A stretch of DNA of 64,000 bases, from positions 1 through 64,000 of the forward strand of contig JAEZHM010000091.1 in NCBI GenBank assembly GCA_023416585.1, given 5' to 3'. The notes beneath the pieces are model-generated. The model was not told the DNA's origin. It made no database searches and worked only from the letters and a program-made list of their open reading frames with translations. Made by a program: the position numbers and the translations under genes. Shown here piece by piece: positions 1-7,812 of this stretch (its first letter is position 1; each line of letters begins with the position of its first letter). The DNA is from Bacillota bacterium (GTDB taxonomy: Bacteria > Bacillota > Clostridia > Christensenellales > Aristaeellaceae).

Positions 1-145
1 GCCTATTGCCCTCCATCTGGCTCAATCGTCGCCGCGGTTCGCTACCGCTTCCGCAGCTCGTTTCGCCAGCCTCCTCCACACCGCCCATTTCCGCCACTGG
101 CGGAGGCGTTGTTCCGGAGCCACCGGCGGCGGGCAGGCTCCGTCA

Positions 146-318
146 CCCTGGACCTTCGGACTTCACTTGAGGGAAGTGGATGTACATCCGGGTGTAGGCC
201 GGATGCCGTAGCAATAAGATGTTTCGCGTCTGCGGACGCGACCAGGGCTTTCCGGTCGCCCTGGACCTTCGGACTTCACTTGAGGGAAGCGGATGTACAT
301 CCGGGTGTAGACCGGATG
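146..318. repeat. Pair of 60-bp intergenic repeats
   Basis: Two copies (146-205 and 259-318) match except at two positions and lie 113 bp apart. Each carries the perfect 12-bp palindrome GGATGTACATCC. The similarity continues more weakly past each copy (GCCGTAGCAATAAG and GCCGGCACAATAAG), with about 8 extra bases after copy 2. Open frames across the repeats have no ribosome site and no protein-like composition, so I read this as non-coding repeat DNA. The function is unknown. It may belong to a dispersed intergenic family, but no third copy was noticed in this window. Confidence 0.8.
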
Positions 319-364
319 AGTGAAAAGCCGGCACAATAAGGTGCAATGACGGCATAAAACATGT

Positions 365-393
365 CCCCTCCGGATATACTCAAACCGGAGGGG
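365..393 (+). promoter_or_regulatory. Hairpin containing a ribosome site (or weak terminator)
   Basis: A perfect 9-bp stem, CCCCTCCGG (365-373) with CCGGAGGGG (385-393), is followed by ATTTTTG. It can be read as a weak intrinsic terminator. However, the 3' arm is itself a good Shine-Dalgarno sequence (GGAGGGG) six bases before the GTG at 400, so the stem would hide the ribosome site of the small reading frame that follows. The sequence does not show which reading is right. Confidence 0.5.
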
Positions 394-399
394 ATTTTT

Positions 400-519
400 G
401 TGTTTGAAAAGTACTTTTCACGCATTCGGGAGCGCAGGGCGTTGCGCATTTGCCTGAAAGAATTTGACCGGTATAGGGATAACAAGCCGCCTTCCCTGCT
501 CCGGGGAAGATGGCTTTAA
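400..519 (+). CDS. Possible small basic protein, 39 aa
   Basis: A GTG start at 400 opens a 39-codon frame ending at TAA 517-519. The start sits six bases after GGAGGGG. The product begins VFEKYFSRIRERRALRI and is rich in Arg and Lys, with alternating hydrophobic residues that could form an amphipathic helix. I do not recognise a family. The 3' end overlaps a hairpin (arms 485-496 and 504-515) that may serve the convergent gene as terminator. Support is the ribosome site, length and composition only, so it may be chance. No function is proposed. Confidence 0.35.
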   Translation: MFEKYFSRIRERRALRICLKEFDRYRDNKPPSLLRGRWL

Positions 520-536
520 TCCCGGGCTAAACAAGA

Positions 537-986
537 TCATTCAACGGTATTTGAGCCGGTTACGCTTTTTTCACTATCCTCAGCATGCTGTTCTTCAGCC
601 GCGGGCGTATTGAAAGCTTGTGGTTCTTCCTCTTGTGCTGGCTGTACCAGCGCATCGGCTTTGCGGGCGGCTAAATCTGCGGCTTCCTCGGCCAGCTTTG
701 CCTCCCTAGCTGCGGCGATCCGCTGGGCTCGGATTGCGATTAGCTGCTCATCCAGCGCGTTCAGCTGCTTCAATTGCGCTTCCAGCGCCGGGGGAAAGCT
801 CTCGCCGTGCTGCCACATTTCATAAGCAATGCTTCCAAAGTCAGCCAAAATTTCCCGGCGGTGTGTTTCCAGGTTCATTTCGGTGACCTTGTACTTGGCG
901 TTGTCCGCTATGTTGGACGCTGCGTTGCCTATAACCTCCATCCCCTTGAGCCAGGTCTTTTTCAGGCTTTTCATCACATTGCCCAT
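537..986 (-). CDS. Hypothetical helical protein, 149 aa
   Basis: The start ATG at 986 is preceded by AAGGAG eight bases upstream. The protein has no signal peptide or membrane segment. Residues about 1-35 (KSLKKTWLKGMEVIGNAASN) and 60-115 are predicted long helices. The latter is an Ala/Glu/Arg-rich coiled coil with QLIAIRAQRIAAAREAKLAE. The last 35 residues are acidic and Pro/Gln-rich and probably disordered. I recognise no enzymatic motif. It could be a small scaffold or phage-shock-like coiled-coil protein, but that is a guess. It lies 20 bp downstream of the secreted protein gene on the same strand and is probably co-transcribed with it and the lipid kinase. Confidence 0.75.
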   Translation of the reverse strand: MGNVMKSLKKTWLKGMEVIGNAASNIADNAKYKVTEMNLETHRREILADFGSIAYEMWQHGESFPPALEAQLKQLNALDEQLIAIRAQRIAAAREAKLAEEAADLAARKADALVQPAQEEEPQAFNTPAAEEQHAEDSEKSVTGSNTVE

Positions 987-1006
987 GCGTCATGCTCCTT
1001 TTACCG

Positions 1007-2020
1007 TTATTTGCGGATGAGGTCGTCGCGAAGCCGGTATAGCGTGGCGCCTCTTTTTTTGGTATTGATACATTCTATGAACCAGTGGGCAGTGGCATCC
1101 GCATCATATTGCAAATATCCCCAGCGCGCACCGTCTACGCGCGTTCCCCGCATGTTGCTGTCCGTCCAGTGCAGCATATCGCTCACGGGATTATAATCGG
1201 TGATAAAAAACAGGGAGTGGGGGCCGTTGCCGCCGCCATAGTTTCCCACCATTTGAAAGAAATCGCCCTTTTGAACCTGCTTAAGCATATCGAAGGCAAT
1301 TTGCGCATTCTCTTCCTTGCTCAGATCATTATTGTACTTGAACTGGGCTACGATTTCAAACGGACTGCCGTCTTCGGCGCTTTCAGGCCGCCATTCTATC
1401 CCGTAATCATAGGGCGCACAGGCGGCTTTGCTGTTGTTTTTAGGCATGTGCAGCGGAAGATCGGGATAAGCCTTCATGATATAATCTTTGGAATATGTAT
1501 CGAACAGGCGCATCACGAAATTCTTGCAAACGCCGATATCATAATCCGTCTCAGCAGGAGCGAACTTGTAGCGTGAATCCTTCGAGTTGGCGTAGGCCAG
1601 AGCGATCATTTTGCCGATCAGCTCTTCCTTAGGCGAGGCGACGAAACGGGTTGCATCAGCGAAGGTGGGGGACTGCCCCTCCATATCTTTCCCGTATCCC
1701 CGGGCGGTGATGTTAAGGCCAGTGGACAAGGCAGTTGATAGTTGGAAGGTATACTCAAACGTATCCCCCTCTTGCGCTTGTGTAAGCGAACCGCCTTCCC
1801 AGGTAAGGGTAACTTCAATGCGGCTGACATTGCTCCCTTTGGCTGAAACGTTCAGCTTGCTGCCCTCCGCGTATCCTTCTCCAGGCAGGGGTTTCAGCAG
1901 CTGGATGGAGGGAAGCAAGGGAATATCCGCGTAGTAAATTTCTTCATCCGCAAGCGTATTACCTTCCGGATAAAGACATAGAAGCAAAAGCAGAACAAAT
2001 ACTCTTTTCAAATATTTCAC
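1007..2020 (-). CDS. Secreted protein with NlpC/P60- or CHAP-like amidase fold (putative)
   Basis: The chosen start is GTG at 2020, nine bases after AAGGCGG. It leaves 25 bp to the upstream lipid kinase and puts a signal peptide at the very N-terminus (VKYLKRVFVLLLLLCLYPEG, then cleavage near LA-DE). An upstream in-frame ATG at 2068 would overlap the kinase gene. The first 115 mature residues look like an Ig-like beta domain (IEVTLTWEGGS). The C-terminal 200 residues carry a Cys in GVCKNFVMRLFD and a His in GPHSLFFITDY, the order expected of papain-like NlpC/P60 or CHAP peptidoglycan amidases. The hydrolase call is inference from this Cys-His pattern. The protein is about 337 residues and probably exported to the cell wall. 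Confidence 0.65.
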   Translation of the reverse strand: MKYLKRVFVLLLLLCLYPEGNTLADEEIYYADIPLLPSIQLLKPLPGEGYAEGSKLNVSAKGSNVSRIEVTLTWEGGSLTQAQEGDTFEYTFQLSTALSTGLNITARGYGKDMEGQSPTFADATRFVASPKEELIGKMIALAYANSKDSRYKFAPAETDYDIGVCKNFVMRLFDTYSKDYIMKAYPDLPLHMPKNNSKAACAPYDYGIEWRPESAEDGSPFEIVAQFKYNNDLSKEENAQIAFDMLKQVQKGDFFQMVGNYGGGNGPHSLFFITDYNPVSDMLHWTDSNMRGTRVDGARWGYLQYDADATAHWFIECINTKKRGATLYRLRDDLIRK

Positions 2021-2045
2021 GCTGTAAACCGCCTTTCCGACGGCA

Positions 2046-2912
2046 TCACCAATGTACCCAAAGCGCATCCTTCACGGAGGAAAAGCTGACTTTGTTGATG
2101 GGCAGTATCTCGCCATCCACGTTGAGATGCATCCCGGGCGCATCGATGTATACGCCGTTGCAACGGTAATGGGAGGTGATGGAGAAGGAATGTACCCGCC
2201 CCATCAAAAGGCCGGGCAGATAAAAGAACATTTTCCAGTTGGGGATGGACCGAAGCACTACTACATCCAGCAGGCCATCGTTTACCATGGATGTGGGAGA
2301 AATGGGAATTCCTCCGCCTATATAACGGCCGTTAGCCACGCTGCATTGCAGGAAAGTGCCGTTTAGCGTTGTTTCTTCATCGATAACGATGCGCATGCTA
2401 ACAGGCTTGAAGCTGAATATGGTGCGGATGACACCGTACAGGTAAGGCAGCATGCCGCGTACCAGTTTTTTGGCCTTTTCGGAATATTCCAGTACGGATA
2501 CGTCAAAGCCCGTGCCGCACACGTTCAGGAAAAGCTTGTCGTTGATTCTACCCATATCCAATTGCTTTGGGGGATGGGAAAGGATATGATCAAGCGCCTC
2601 CAAAGGAGATTTGGGTACGCCGATGGATTTGATAAAGTCGTTGCCTGTCCCTGCTGGGATTAGTCCCAAGGCGGTTTTCGTATGAATAAGCCCGCTTGCA
2701 ACTTCATAAGCCGTGCCATCGCCGCCGACGGCCATTACCGTATCCGTTCCCCTTTGCGCTGCCTCCGTGGCCAATTGCGTGGCGTGACCCGGTGATTCCG
2801 TATAAAAAGCCTTGCAGGCAATGGATTTGTTTGTGAGAACTTCCATCACTTTTTCACCAATTTTTTTGGCGTGGCCGTTGCCTGCGACAGGATTGATAAT
2901 GACGTCGATCAT
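2046..2912 (-). CDS. Diacylglycerol/lipid kinase family protein (DagK/YegS-like)
   Basis: This 288-residue protein has the DAGK catalytic fold. INPVAGNG is at the N-terminus, GGDGTAYEVASGL at about residue 60 is the nucleotide-binding glycine motif, and LGLIPAGTGNDF follows near 85. The family phosphorylates diacylglycerol, undecaprenol or related lipids with ATP at the inner face of the membrane. The substrate cannot be told from sequence. The ATG at 2912 begins MIDVIINPVAG directly; the ORF can be extended to a TTG at 2930 but that would place the start before the ribosome site AAAGG (ten bases upstream of 2912). It is the first gene of a three-gene minus-strand unit with the secreted amidase-like protein and the coiled-coil protein. 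Confidence 0.9.
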   Translation of the reverse strand: MIDVIINPVAGNGHAKKIGEKVMEVLTNKSIACKAFYTESPGHATQLATEAAQRGTDTVMAVGGDGTAYEVASGLIHTKTALGLIPAGTGNDFIKSIGVPKSPLEALDHILSHPPKQLDMGRINDKLFLNVCGTGFDVSVLEYSEKAKKLVRGMLPYLYGVIRTIFSFKPVSMRIVIDEETTLNGTFLQCSVANGRYIGGGIPISPTSMVNDGLLDVVVLRSIPNWKMFFYLPGLLMGRVHSFSITSHYRCNGVYIDAPGMHLNVDGEILPINKVSFSSVKDALWVHW

Positions 2913-2940
2913 GAATTCAGCGCCTTTCAAAATATATATT

Positions 2941-2969
2941 AATGTACTTCATTTCTATTGAAAAGTAAA
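2941..2969 (-). promoter_or_regulatory. Possible sigma-A promoter for the lipid kinase gene
   Basis: On the minus strand TTTACT (2964-2969) and TACATT (2941-2946) are separated by 17 bases, four of six matches in each box. It is placed about 30 bp upstream of the start codon. It is a moderate match only. Confidence 0.4.
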
Positions 2970-3129
2970 GCGGATTGCAGGAATTTCGCATGCCTTTCTC
3001 GCCGGGAAAAACAAGCTGAAGTTAAAAGTAATCCCCCTATTCTGATTCTTATTTATGTGGTATAATTATATAAACAATATGACAGACTATGGCGCTTGTA
3101 TTGGAATGGGCGCATGCTGGAGGTGCATC

Positions 3130-3345
3130 ATGGAAGAATTGCGGCCGGGCATTTACCGGCATTTTAAAGGGAACCGCTACCGGCTTTTGTATACGGCCCG
3201 TCATAGCGAAACACTGGAGTTGATGGTCGTATATCAAGCGCTGTATGGCGATATGGGAATCTGGGTGCGCCCGGCGGCCCAATGGTTTGAAGTGGTGGAA
3301 AGGGATGGGGTGCAAAGCTTTCGCTTTACCTGGGAAGAGGAATAA
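3130..3345 (+). CDS. DUF1653 domain protein
   Basis: The start ATG at 3130 lies six bases after GGAGG. The product is 71 residues, typical for this family: RPGIYRHFKGNRYRLLYTAR at the N-terminus, then LVVYQALYGDMGIWVRP and a C-terminal EVVERDGVQSFRF. DUF1653 proteins are small conserved beta-rich proteins found widely in bacteria, often alone or fused to other domains. Their biochemical role is not established. The gene stands alone, with a TATAAT at 3061-3066 upstream and a terminator at 3412. Confidence 0.88.
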   Translation: MEELRPGIYRHFKGNRYRLLYTARHSETLELMVVYQALYGDMGIWVRPAAQWFEVVERDGVQSFRFTWEEE

Positions 3346-3411
3346 CCCTTGGCAGGTTGTTTGTCTTTTTTGAGCGGGCGAATGCAGGCAGGTCATATTT
3401 TGCTTTTTGCT

Positions 3412-3442
3412 GCGCTTTTTCTGCGGGAAAAGGCGCTTTTTT
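3412..3442 (+). terminator. Intrinsic terminator after the DUF1653 gene
   Basis: The stem is GCGCTTTT (3412-3419) with AAAAGGCGC (3428-3436), one G bulged. A TTTTTT run follows at once. Confidence 0.75.
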
Positions 3443-3507
3443 CTTTACTCCGAATAGACGATATGGTATCATAAACGAAGTTTTGACCATAAGAGAGGTT
3501 TTTGTAC

Positions 3508-4308
3508 ATGAATGATGCTGCGATCAGGGATATGCTATCAAAAGTGAAGTGCTTCCTGCTGGATATGGACGGCACTTTTTATTTGGGAAACCAGCTTTTA
3601 CCTGGTTCCCTGGAATTTTTGGATGCTTGTGAACACACTGGACGGCGCACACTTTTTTTGACCAATAATTCCTCCAAGTCGGCCGAACAGTATGTGCAAA
3701 AACTTATGCGTATGGACGTGCGCGAACGCTTTTTGCGGGTGCTGACGTCCGGTCATGCGGCTGCTTCCTACGCGCTGCGGGTGTTTCCCGGGAAAAAAGC
3801 GTTTTTGTTGGGCAACGATATTCTAAAGAAGGAGCTTATGGAACTGGGGCTGCTCATCGACAACGAACATCCTGATTATGTGCTGATTGCTTACGACACC
3901 ACGCTGAACTATGAAAAGATGACTCAGGTATGCGATTGGGTTCGGGCCGGGCTGCCTTATATCGCTACCCACCCGGACTTTAACTGTCCCACGGAAACAG
4001 GCTTCGCCCCGGACATCGGGGCCATCATCGCCTTCATTGAGGCCAGCGCGGGCCGCCGCCCGGATATCATACTGGGTAAGCCTTATCAGGGCATTGTGGA
4101 GGAAGCGCTGCGGCTGACCGGCTTCCGGGCGGATGAATTGGCCATGGTGGGAGACAGGCTGTATACCGACATCGCTACCGGTGTAAATTTCGGCATGACA
4201 AGCATACTCGTTCTTTCTGGAGAGGCCACACTGGAGGATTTGAAGACGTCGCAAGTTCAGCCGCACCTGATCTTCGACAGGCTTTGCGATATGATACCTT
4301 ATCTGTAA
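3508..4308 (+). CDS. HAD-IIA family sugar/nitrophenyl phosphatase (NagD-like)
   Basis: This 266-residue haloacid-dehalogenase-superfamily phosphatase has motif I as FLLDMDGTFYLG (catalytic aspartates near residue 18-20), motif II as TLFLTNNSS near 55, and motif IV as MVGDRLYTDIATG near 215. The large insert between motifs II and III is the C2 cap that defines subfamily IIA (NagD, AraL, pyridoxal or 4-nitrophenyl phosphatases). The natural substrate is not predictable. The ATG at 3508 is preceded by AGAGAGG nine bases away. A TTG two codons earlier is less likely. It converges on metI, sharing a terminator. Confidence 0.9.
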   Translation: MNDAAIRDMLSKVKCFLLDMDGTFYLGNQLLPGSLEFLDACEHTGRRTLFLTNNSSKSAEQYVQKLMRMDVRERFLRVLTSGHAAASYALRVFPGKKAFLLGNDILKKELMELGLLIDNEHPDYVLIAYDTTLNYEKMTQVCDWVRAGLPYIATHPDFNCPTETGFAPDIGAIIAFIEASAGRRPDIILGKPYQGIVEEALRLTGFRADELAMVGDRLYTDIATGVNFGMTSILVLSGEATLEDLKTSQVQPHLIFDRLCDMIPYL

Positions 4309-4327
4309 CATGTAGCTGTAATAACAA

Positions 4328-4353
4328 GCCCCTTGCCGGTTTGCGCAAGGGGC
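4328..4353. terminator. Bidirectional terminator between NagD-like gene and metI
   Basis: A perfect 9-bp stem, GCCCCTTGC with GCAAGGGGC, has an 8-nt loop. The plus side is followed by AACTTATATTTTTGG and the minus side by TTGTTATT. It separates two converging genes. Confidence 0.75.
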
Positions 4354-4368
4354 AACTTATATTTTTGG

Positions 4369-5079
4369 TTATCTCTTTTTATGATCCAATTTTCTGGTGA
4401 GCACAGTTCCGCCGACCTGAAAGATTTGTACGAGCAGTACCAGCGCGATGCTTGCGGCGTACATTATGTCGTCCTGCCTGCGGTTCAGCCCATAACTGAT
4501 GGCAACCTTGCCCAACCCGTCGCCGCCCGCGGCGCCGGCCATGGCCGTATAAGCCAGTATGGTGGTCAGGCAGATGGTGGCGCCGCTTACAAGGGAGGGA
4601 AGCGCCTCCGCCAAAAGTACTTTGTATATGATCTGCCTGGTGGTTGAGCCCATGGAGATAGCGGCCTCAATAACGCCCCCGTCAACCTCCTGGAGGGAGC
4701 TTTCCACCATGCGTGCTACATAGGGGAAAGCGCTGATCACCAGCGGAAAGATGATTGATTTAGTGCCGATGGCGGTACCCATCACGATCCGTGTCACCGG
4801 GAACAGCATGACCAGGAGTATGATAAAGGGAATAGAACGAAGAAAATTGATGATTACACCCAGCACAGCATTGAAGGACGGTGCGGGATGAATGTTTCCT
4901 CTGCGTGTGATTACCAGCAGTACGCCTAAAGGAAGGCCGATCACGTATGCGAAAAAGGTGGAGGGCAGCGTCATATACAGTGTATCCAATATGCCCTGAC
5001 GTAAATAAAGCACCCACAATTTTTCCCAGTCATATCTGGCCAATGACTCAAAAATTGCCCTTAATTGTTCCCAGATCAT
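4369..5079 (-). CDS. metI: Methionine-type ABC transporter permease
   Basis: This 236-residue inner-membrane protein has about five to six hydrophobic segments and the permease EAA-type cytoplasmic loop (VIEAAISMGSTTRQIIYKVLL, seen around residue 135). The context and length match MetI of the methionine uptake ABC transporter family. It overlaps metN by 4 bp (ATGA), so the two are translationally coupled. The usual third component, the lipoprotein MetQ, is not adjacent. The system may use a distant binding protein, or may carry another substrate. It ends at the shared terminator at 4328. Confidence 0.9.
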   Translation of the reverse strand: MIWEQLRAIFESLARYDWEKLWVLYLRQGILDTLYMTLPSTFFAYVIGLPLGVLLVITRRGNIHPAPSFNAVLGVIINFLRSIPFIILLVMLFPVTRIVMGTAIGTKSIIFPLVISAFPYVARMVESSLQEVDGGVIEAAISMGSTTRQIIYKVLLAEALPSLVSGATICLTTILAYTAMAGAAGGDGLGKVAISYGLNRRQDDIMYAASIALVLLVQIFQVGGTVLTRKLDHKKR

Positions 5080-6131
5080 GCTGGCGTCACCTCCTCCACC
5101 GTCAGGCCCTGGGCCGTGAGAAAATCAATAGCCTGCAGCTTTAAAGCAGGATCCTCCGGGGCAGCGATCAGCATTTGCCCATACTGTTTGCCGTTCAGAT
5201 TGCGAACGTCGGCGGAAAGGATGCTGACCGGCATGTTCAGGTGGAGGATCAGCCGGGCAATGATGGGATCGGCCACCTTACCGCCGTCGAACACAACACG
5301 CAAAGCCGGACCGGATAGGGGGAACGGTTCCTCCTCCGTGGGCACGATGCCAAACAGCCTTCTGCCCGCCTGGCTTTTGGTATGGGTGAAGACCTCATCC
5401 ACGCTGCCTTCTTCCGCAATAACGCCGCCGTCCAGGATTGCTACATGGGTGCAGATCTGCCGGATCACTGCCATTTCATGGGTGATGATCACGATGGTGA
5501 TACCCATCTGACGGTTGATATCCTGTAAAAGCTTCAAAATTGACTGCGTGGTCATGGGGTCCAGCGCTGAGGTAGCCTCATCGCACAAAAGCACCTTGGG
5601 ATTCATGGCCAGCGCTCTGGCGATGGCGACCCTTTGCTTTTGCCCGCCGGATAATTGGGATGGATAGGCGTTCAGCTTTTCCTCCAGCCCTACGATTTTC
5701 AAAAGCTCCTTTACCCGCTTTTCAGCCTCGGCACGTTTGACGCCTGCGATTTCCATGGGGTAGAGTATATTCTTGGCCACCGTCTTTTGCATAAGCAGGT
5801 TGAACTGCTGAAAGATCATGCTTACGCCCCGGCGCAGGGACATGAGTTCCTTTTTGTCCATGGCCAGCACATTCCTGCCCTCATAAAGGATAGTTCCTTC
5901 CGTGGGCTCATCCAGCCTGTTGATGCAGCGGATGAGCGTACTCTTGCCAGCGCCGCTTAAACCTATGATACCGTATATGTCACCCTTGTGGATGGAAAGG
6001 CTGATGTTGCTCAGCGCCACTACTTTGCCATCTTGAACGGGATAAACCTTTTTCAGCTTTTGAATGTCAATAAGCACAGGTTGCTTATTTGGACCTGCGC
6101 TCGCCTCGTCCCGTGTTGCCGTATCCTGCAT
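5076..6131 (-). CDS. metN: Methionine-type ABC transporter ATP-binding protein
   Basis: This 351-residue ATPase has Walker A GLSGAGKST (about 57-65), signature LSGGQKQRVAIARAL (from 160), Walker B VLLCDEATSALDP (about 180-192) and H-loop IVIITHEM. From about residue 275 it carries the C-terminal NIL domain (VADPIIARLILHL, NLNGKQYGQMLIA) that in MetN senses intracellular methionine and inhibits transport. That domain is what supports MetN over other importer ATPases. The first 18 residues are an unusual hydrophilic extension. The gene begins the metNI operon behind a good sigma-A promoter with an inverted repeat in it. No SAM or T-box riboswitch is visible in the leader. Confidence 0.92.
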   Translation of the reverse strand: MQDTATRDEASAGPNKQPVLIDIQKLKKVYPVQDGKVVALSNISLSIHKGDIYGIIGLSGAGKSTLIRCINRLDEPTEGTILYEGRNVLAMDKKELMSLRRGVSMIFQQFNLLMQKTVAKNILYPMEIAGVKRAEAEKRVKELLKIVGLEEKLNAYPSQLSGGQKQRVAIARALAMNPKVLLCDEATSALDPMTTQSILKLLQDINRQMGITIVIITHEMAVIRQICTHVAILDGGVIAEEGSVDEVFTHTKSQAGRRLFGIVPTEEEPFPLSGPALRVVFDGGKVADPIIARLILHLNMPVSILSADVRNLNGKQYGQMLIAAPEDPALKLQAIDFLTAQGLTVEEVTPA

Positions 6132-6197
6132 GCGTGCTTCCCAGCCTTTCCCCTATGCCTGTAACCTGGAGTACATACACAGGGAGAATGTGCCGTC

Positions 6198-6226
6198 ATC
6201 ATACACGATGCTATGTAGCATGTCAA
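6198..6226 (-). promoter_or_regulatory. Sigma-A promoter of metNI
   Basis: On the minus strand TTGACA (6221-6226) and TATGAT (6198-6203) are spaced by exactly 17 bases. This is a six-of-six and five-of-six match about 67 bp before the metN start. Confidence 0.75.
6208..6221. promoter_or_regulatory. Putative operator inside the metNI promoter
   Basis: The perfect inverted repeat ATGCTA-TG-TAGCAT fills most of the spacer between the -35 and -10 boxes and touches the -35. A dimeric repressor bound here would block RNA polymerase. The divergent MocR-type regulator at 6401 is the obvious candidate binder, but this is inference. Confidence 0.45.
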
Positions 6227-6400
6227 GGCGCTAGCTTACCTCTATACCAGCCTGGCCCGGCATTCTAGTTTTTCCCATGGGAAAACATCCCTTTCAGATA
6301 ACGGCATGATATAATGAAAAAAGGCTATCGAAAGAGCCAGATGTGTTAGTGTTTTTAGAGCCAATGATTCGCGTGTGGTGCATGATGAAAGGAGGCATAC

Positions 6401-7804
6401 ATGTACGGACTGCAGGTTGACCACAAGTCGCCCTTATCGATCACACGCCAGCTGACCGGGCAGCTTCGGACCATGATCCTGAATGGTACCCTTCCTGCGG
6501 GTACGCGGCTGCCTCCTACCCGGAGCTTGGCAATGGAACTGAATATTTCCCGAAACACTGCATTGCAGGTGTATGAGCAGCTGATTGCCGAAGGGTACTT
6601 AAGCGGCCGCACAGGTTCAGGGACGTATGTGATGGCGTTAAGCAGTCCGGGAGCATCGCCTGTTCTTGACGTACCGAAGCGGGATGCTGCCGGGATAGAA
6701 AATCCTCAAGAACAGGAAGGCATGATTGCCTTTGAGGCAGGGCTTACGGATGTTCGGAATTTTCCACGGGCCGCCTGGATGCGGGCGGTAAGGGATGCCC
6801 TGATTGATATGCCGGAGGAGAGATTCTCCTGGTGCATATCTTGCGGCGAGGCGGAACTCCGCGAAGAGCTATGCGCCTATCTGTACCGCACCAAGGATAT
6901 CACCTGCAGCCCGGAGCAGATAGTTATACTCCCCGGCGCCACCAGCGGTGTGGACATAGCCTGCTGGGCGCTGAAAAGCTGTCCAGCAGTTGCCATGGAG
7001 GACCCATGCGTACATTTCATGCGGCAAGCCTTTTTGCGTAATGGATATGAAATCGTGCCCATACCGGTGGACAGCCAGGGTATGAAAACGGATTTGCTTG
7101 AAAGCGTACCGGAAATCGGGCTCATCTATGTGGTGCCGTCTCATCAGTTCCCTACAGGCAACGTACTGACCGTAAGCCGCCGGTTGGAGCTTTTATCCCA
7201 AGCACGAAGTCGCGGCGCGTATATCATTGAGGATGATTATGACAGCGAGTTCCGCTATGAGGGGGAACCGATCCAAACGCTCAGGCATCTTGACCCGGAA
7301 CGGGTTATATACCTCGGCTCCTTCAGCAAGATTTTTTCGCCGACGCTAAGGATGGGGCATATGATCCTGCCCTGGGATGCTATCGACAGGATGCGGTCTG
7401 CCATGGAATCCATCAACTTGTCGGTGCCCGTGCTTTTGCAGCGCGCTCTTGCTGCTTTTTTGCACAATGGGCAGCTGGAGCATCACATATATAAAATGAA
7501 ACGGCTGTATGCGAAAAAGAGGCTGCTGCTCATAAAGGAATTAAAGCTAGCGTTTGGCGAAAAAATCCGCATCAGCGGAGAAAACGCAGGCATGCACTTG
7601 ATGGTGGCTTTCGAGAACCACCCCCTATGCCGGGAAGACTTTGAGAAGCTTCACGCGTGCCGTGCGGAGGCGGAGTGGTCGGAGGATTATGCGATTCAAA
7701 AAGGGATATACGAAAGCGGCATGATCCTGGGGTACGGCGCGCTTTCCGAAGAGGAGATCAAGAAAGGCGTGGCCCGGATGCGTACGGCGCTTTACGATGT
7801 ATAA
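6401..7804 (+). CDS. MocR-type (GntR wHTH plus aminotransferase fold) transcription regulator
   Basis: This 467-residue fusion regulator starts at an ATG six bases after GAAAGGAGG. Residues 1-80 are a GntR winged helix (LRTMILNGTLPAGTRLPPTR, then LNISRNTALQVYEQLIAEGY and GSGTYV). After a linker, residues about 110-467 form a fold-type I aminotransferase domain with the PLP lysine in YLGSFSKIFSP near residue 310 and the aspartate region in IIEDDYDSEFRYEGEP. MocR proteins bind PLP or an amino acid-PLP adduct as effector and control vitamin B6, GABA, taurine or transporter genes. No pdxST is here. The divergently oriented metNI is the likely target. It converges on the next gene with only 8 bp between stop codons. 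Confidence 0.92.
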   Translation: MYGLQVDHKSPLSITRQLTGQLRTMILNGTLPAGTRLPPTRSLAMELNISRNTALQVYEQLIAEGYLSGRTGSGTYVMALSSPGASPVLDVPKRDAAGIENPQEQEGMIAFEAGLTDVRNFPRAAWMRAVRDALIDMPEERFSWCISCGEAELREELCAYLYRTKDITCSPEQIVILPGATSGVDIACWALKSCPAVAMEDPCVHFMRQAFLRNGYEIVPIPVDSQGMKTDLLESVPEIGLIYVVPSHQFPTGNVLTVSRRLELLSQARSRGAYIIEDDYDSEFRYEGEPIQTLRHLDPERVIYLGSFSKIFSPTLRMGHMILPWDAIDRMRSAMESINLSVPVLLQRALAAFLHNGQLEHHIYKMKRLYAKKRLLLIKELKLAFGEKIRISGENAGMHLMVAFENHPLCREDFEKLHACRAEAEWSEDYAIQKGIYESGMILGYGALSEEEIKKGVARMRTALYDV

Positions 7805-7812
7805 CATGCGTA

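Larger units (their letters stand above)
1..399. other. Intergenic region without recognised gene
   Basis: This 0.4-kb GC-rich stretch holds the repeat pair, short inverted repeats such as GCGTC-TGCG-GACGC near 231-244, and the hairpin at 365-393. I see no protein-coding gene or RNA gene. The left part (1-145) is rich in short CCGCC/GGCGG inversions and could be the end of a feature lying outside the window. Confidence 0.5.

Noticed and set aside
109..485. Open frames of 69-76 codons across the left-end repeats
   Set aside because: They follow the repeat DNA in several frames, have no ribosome site and show unprotein-like composition.
6132..6260. Possible SAM-I or T-box riboswitch upstream of metN
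   Set aside because: None of the conserved core elements is present; the leader is only about 60 nt from a normal promoter.
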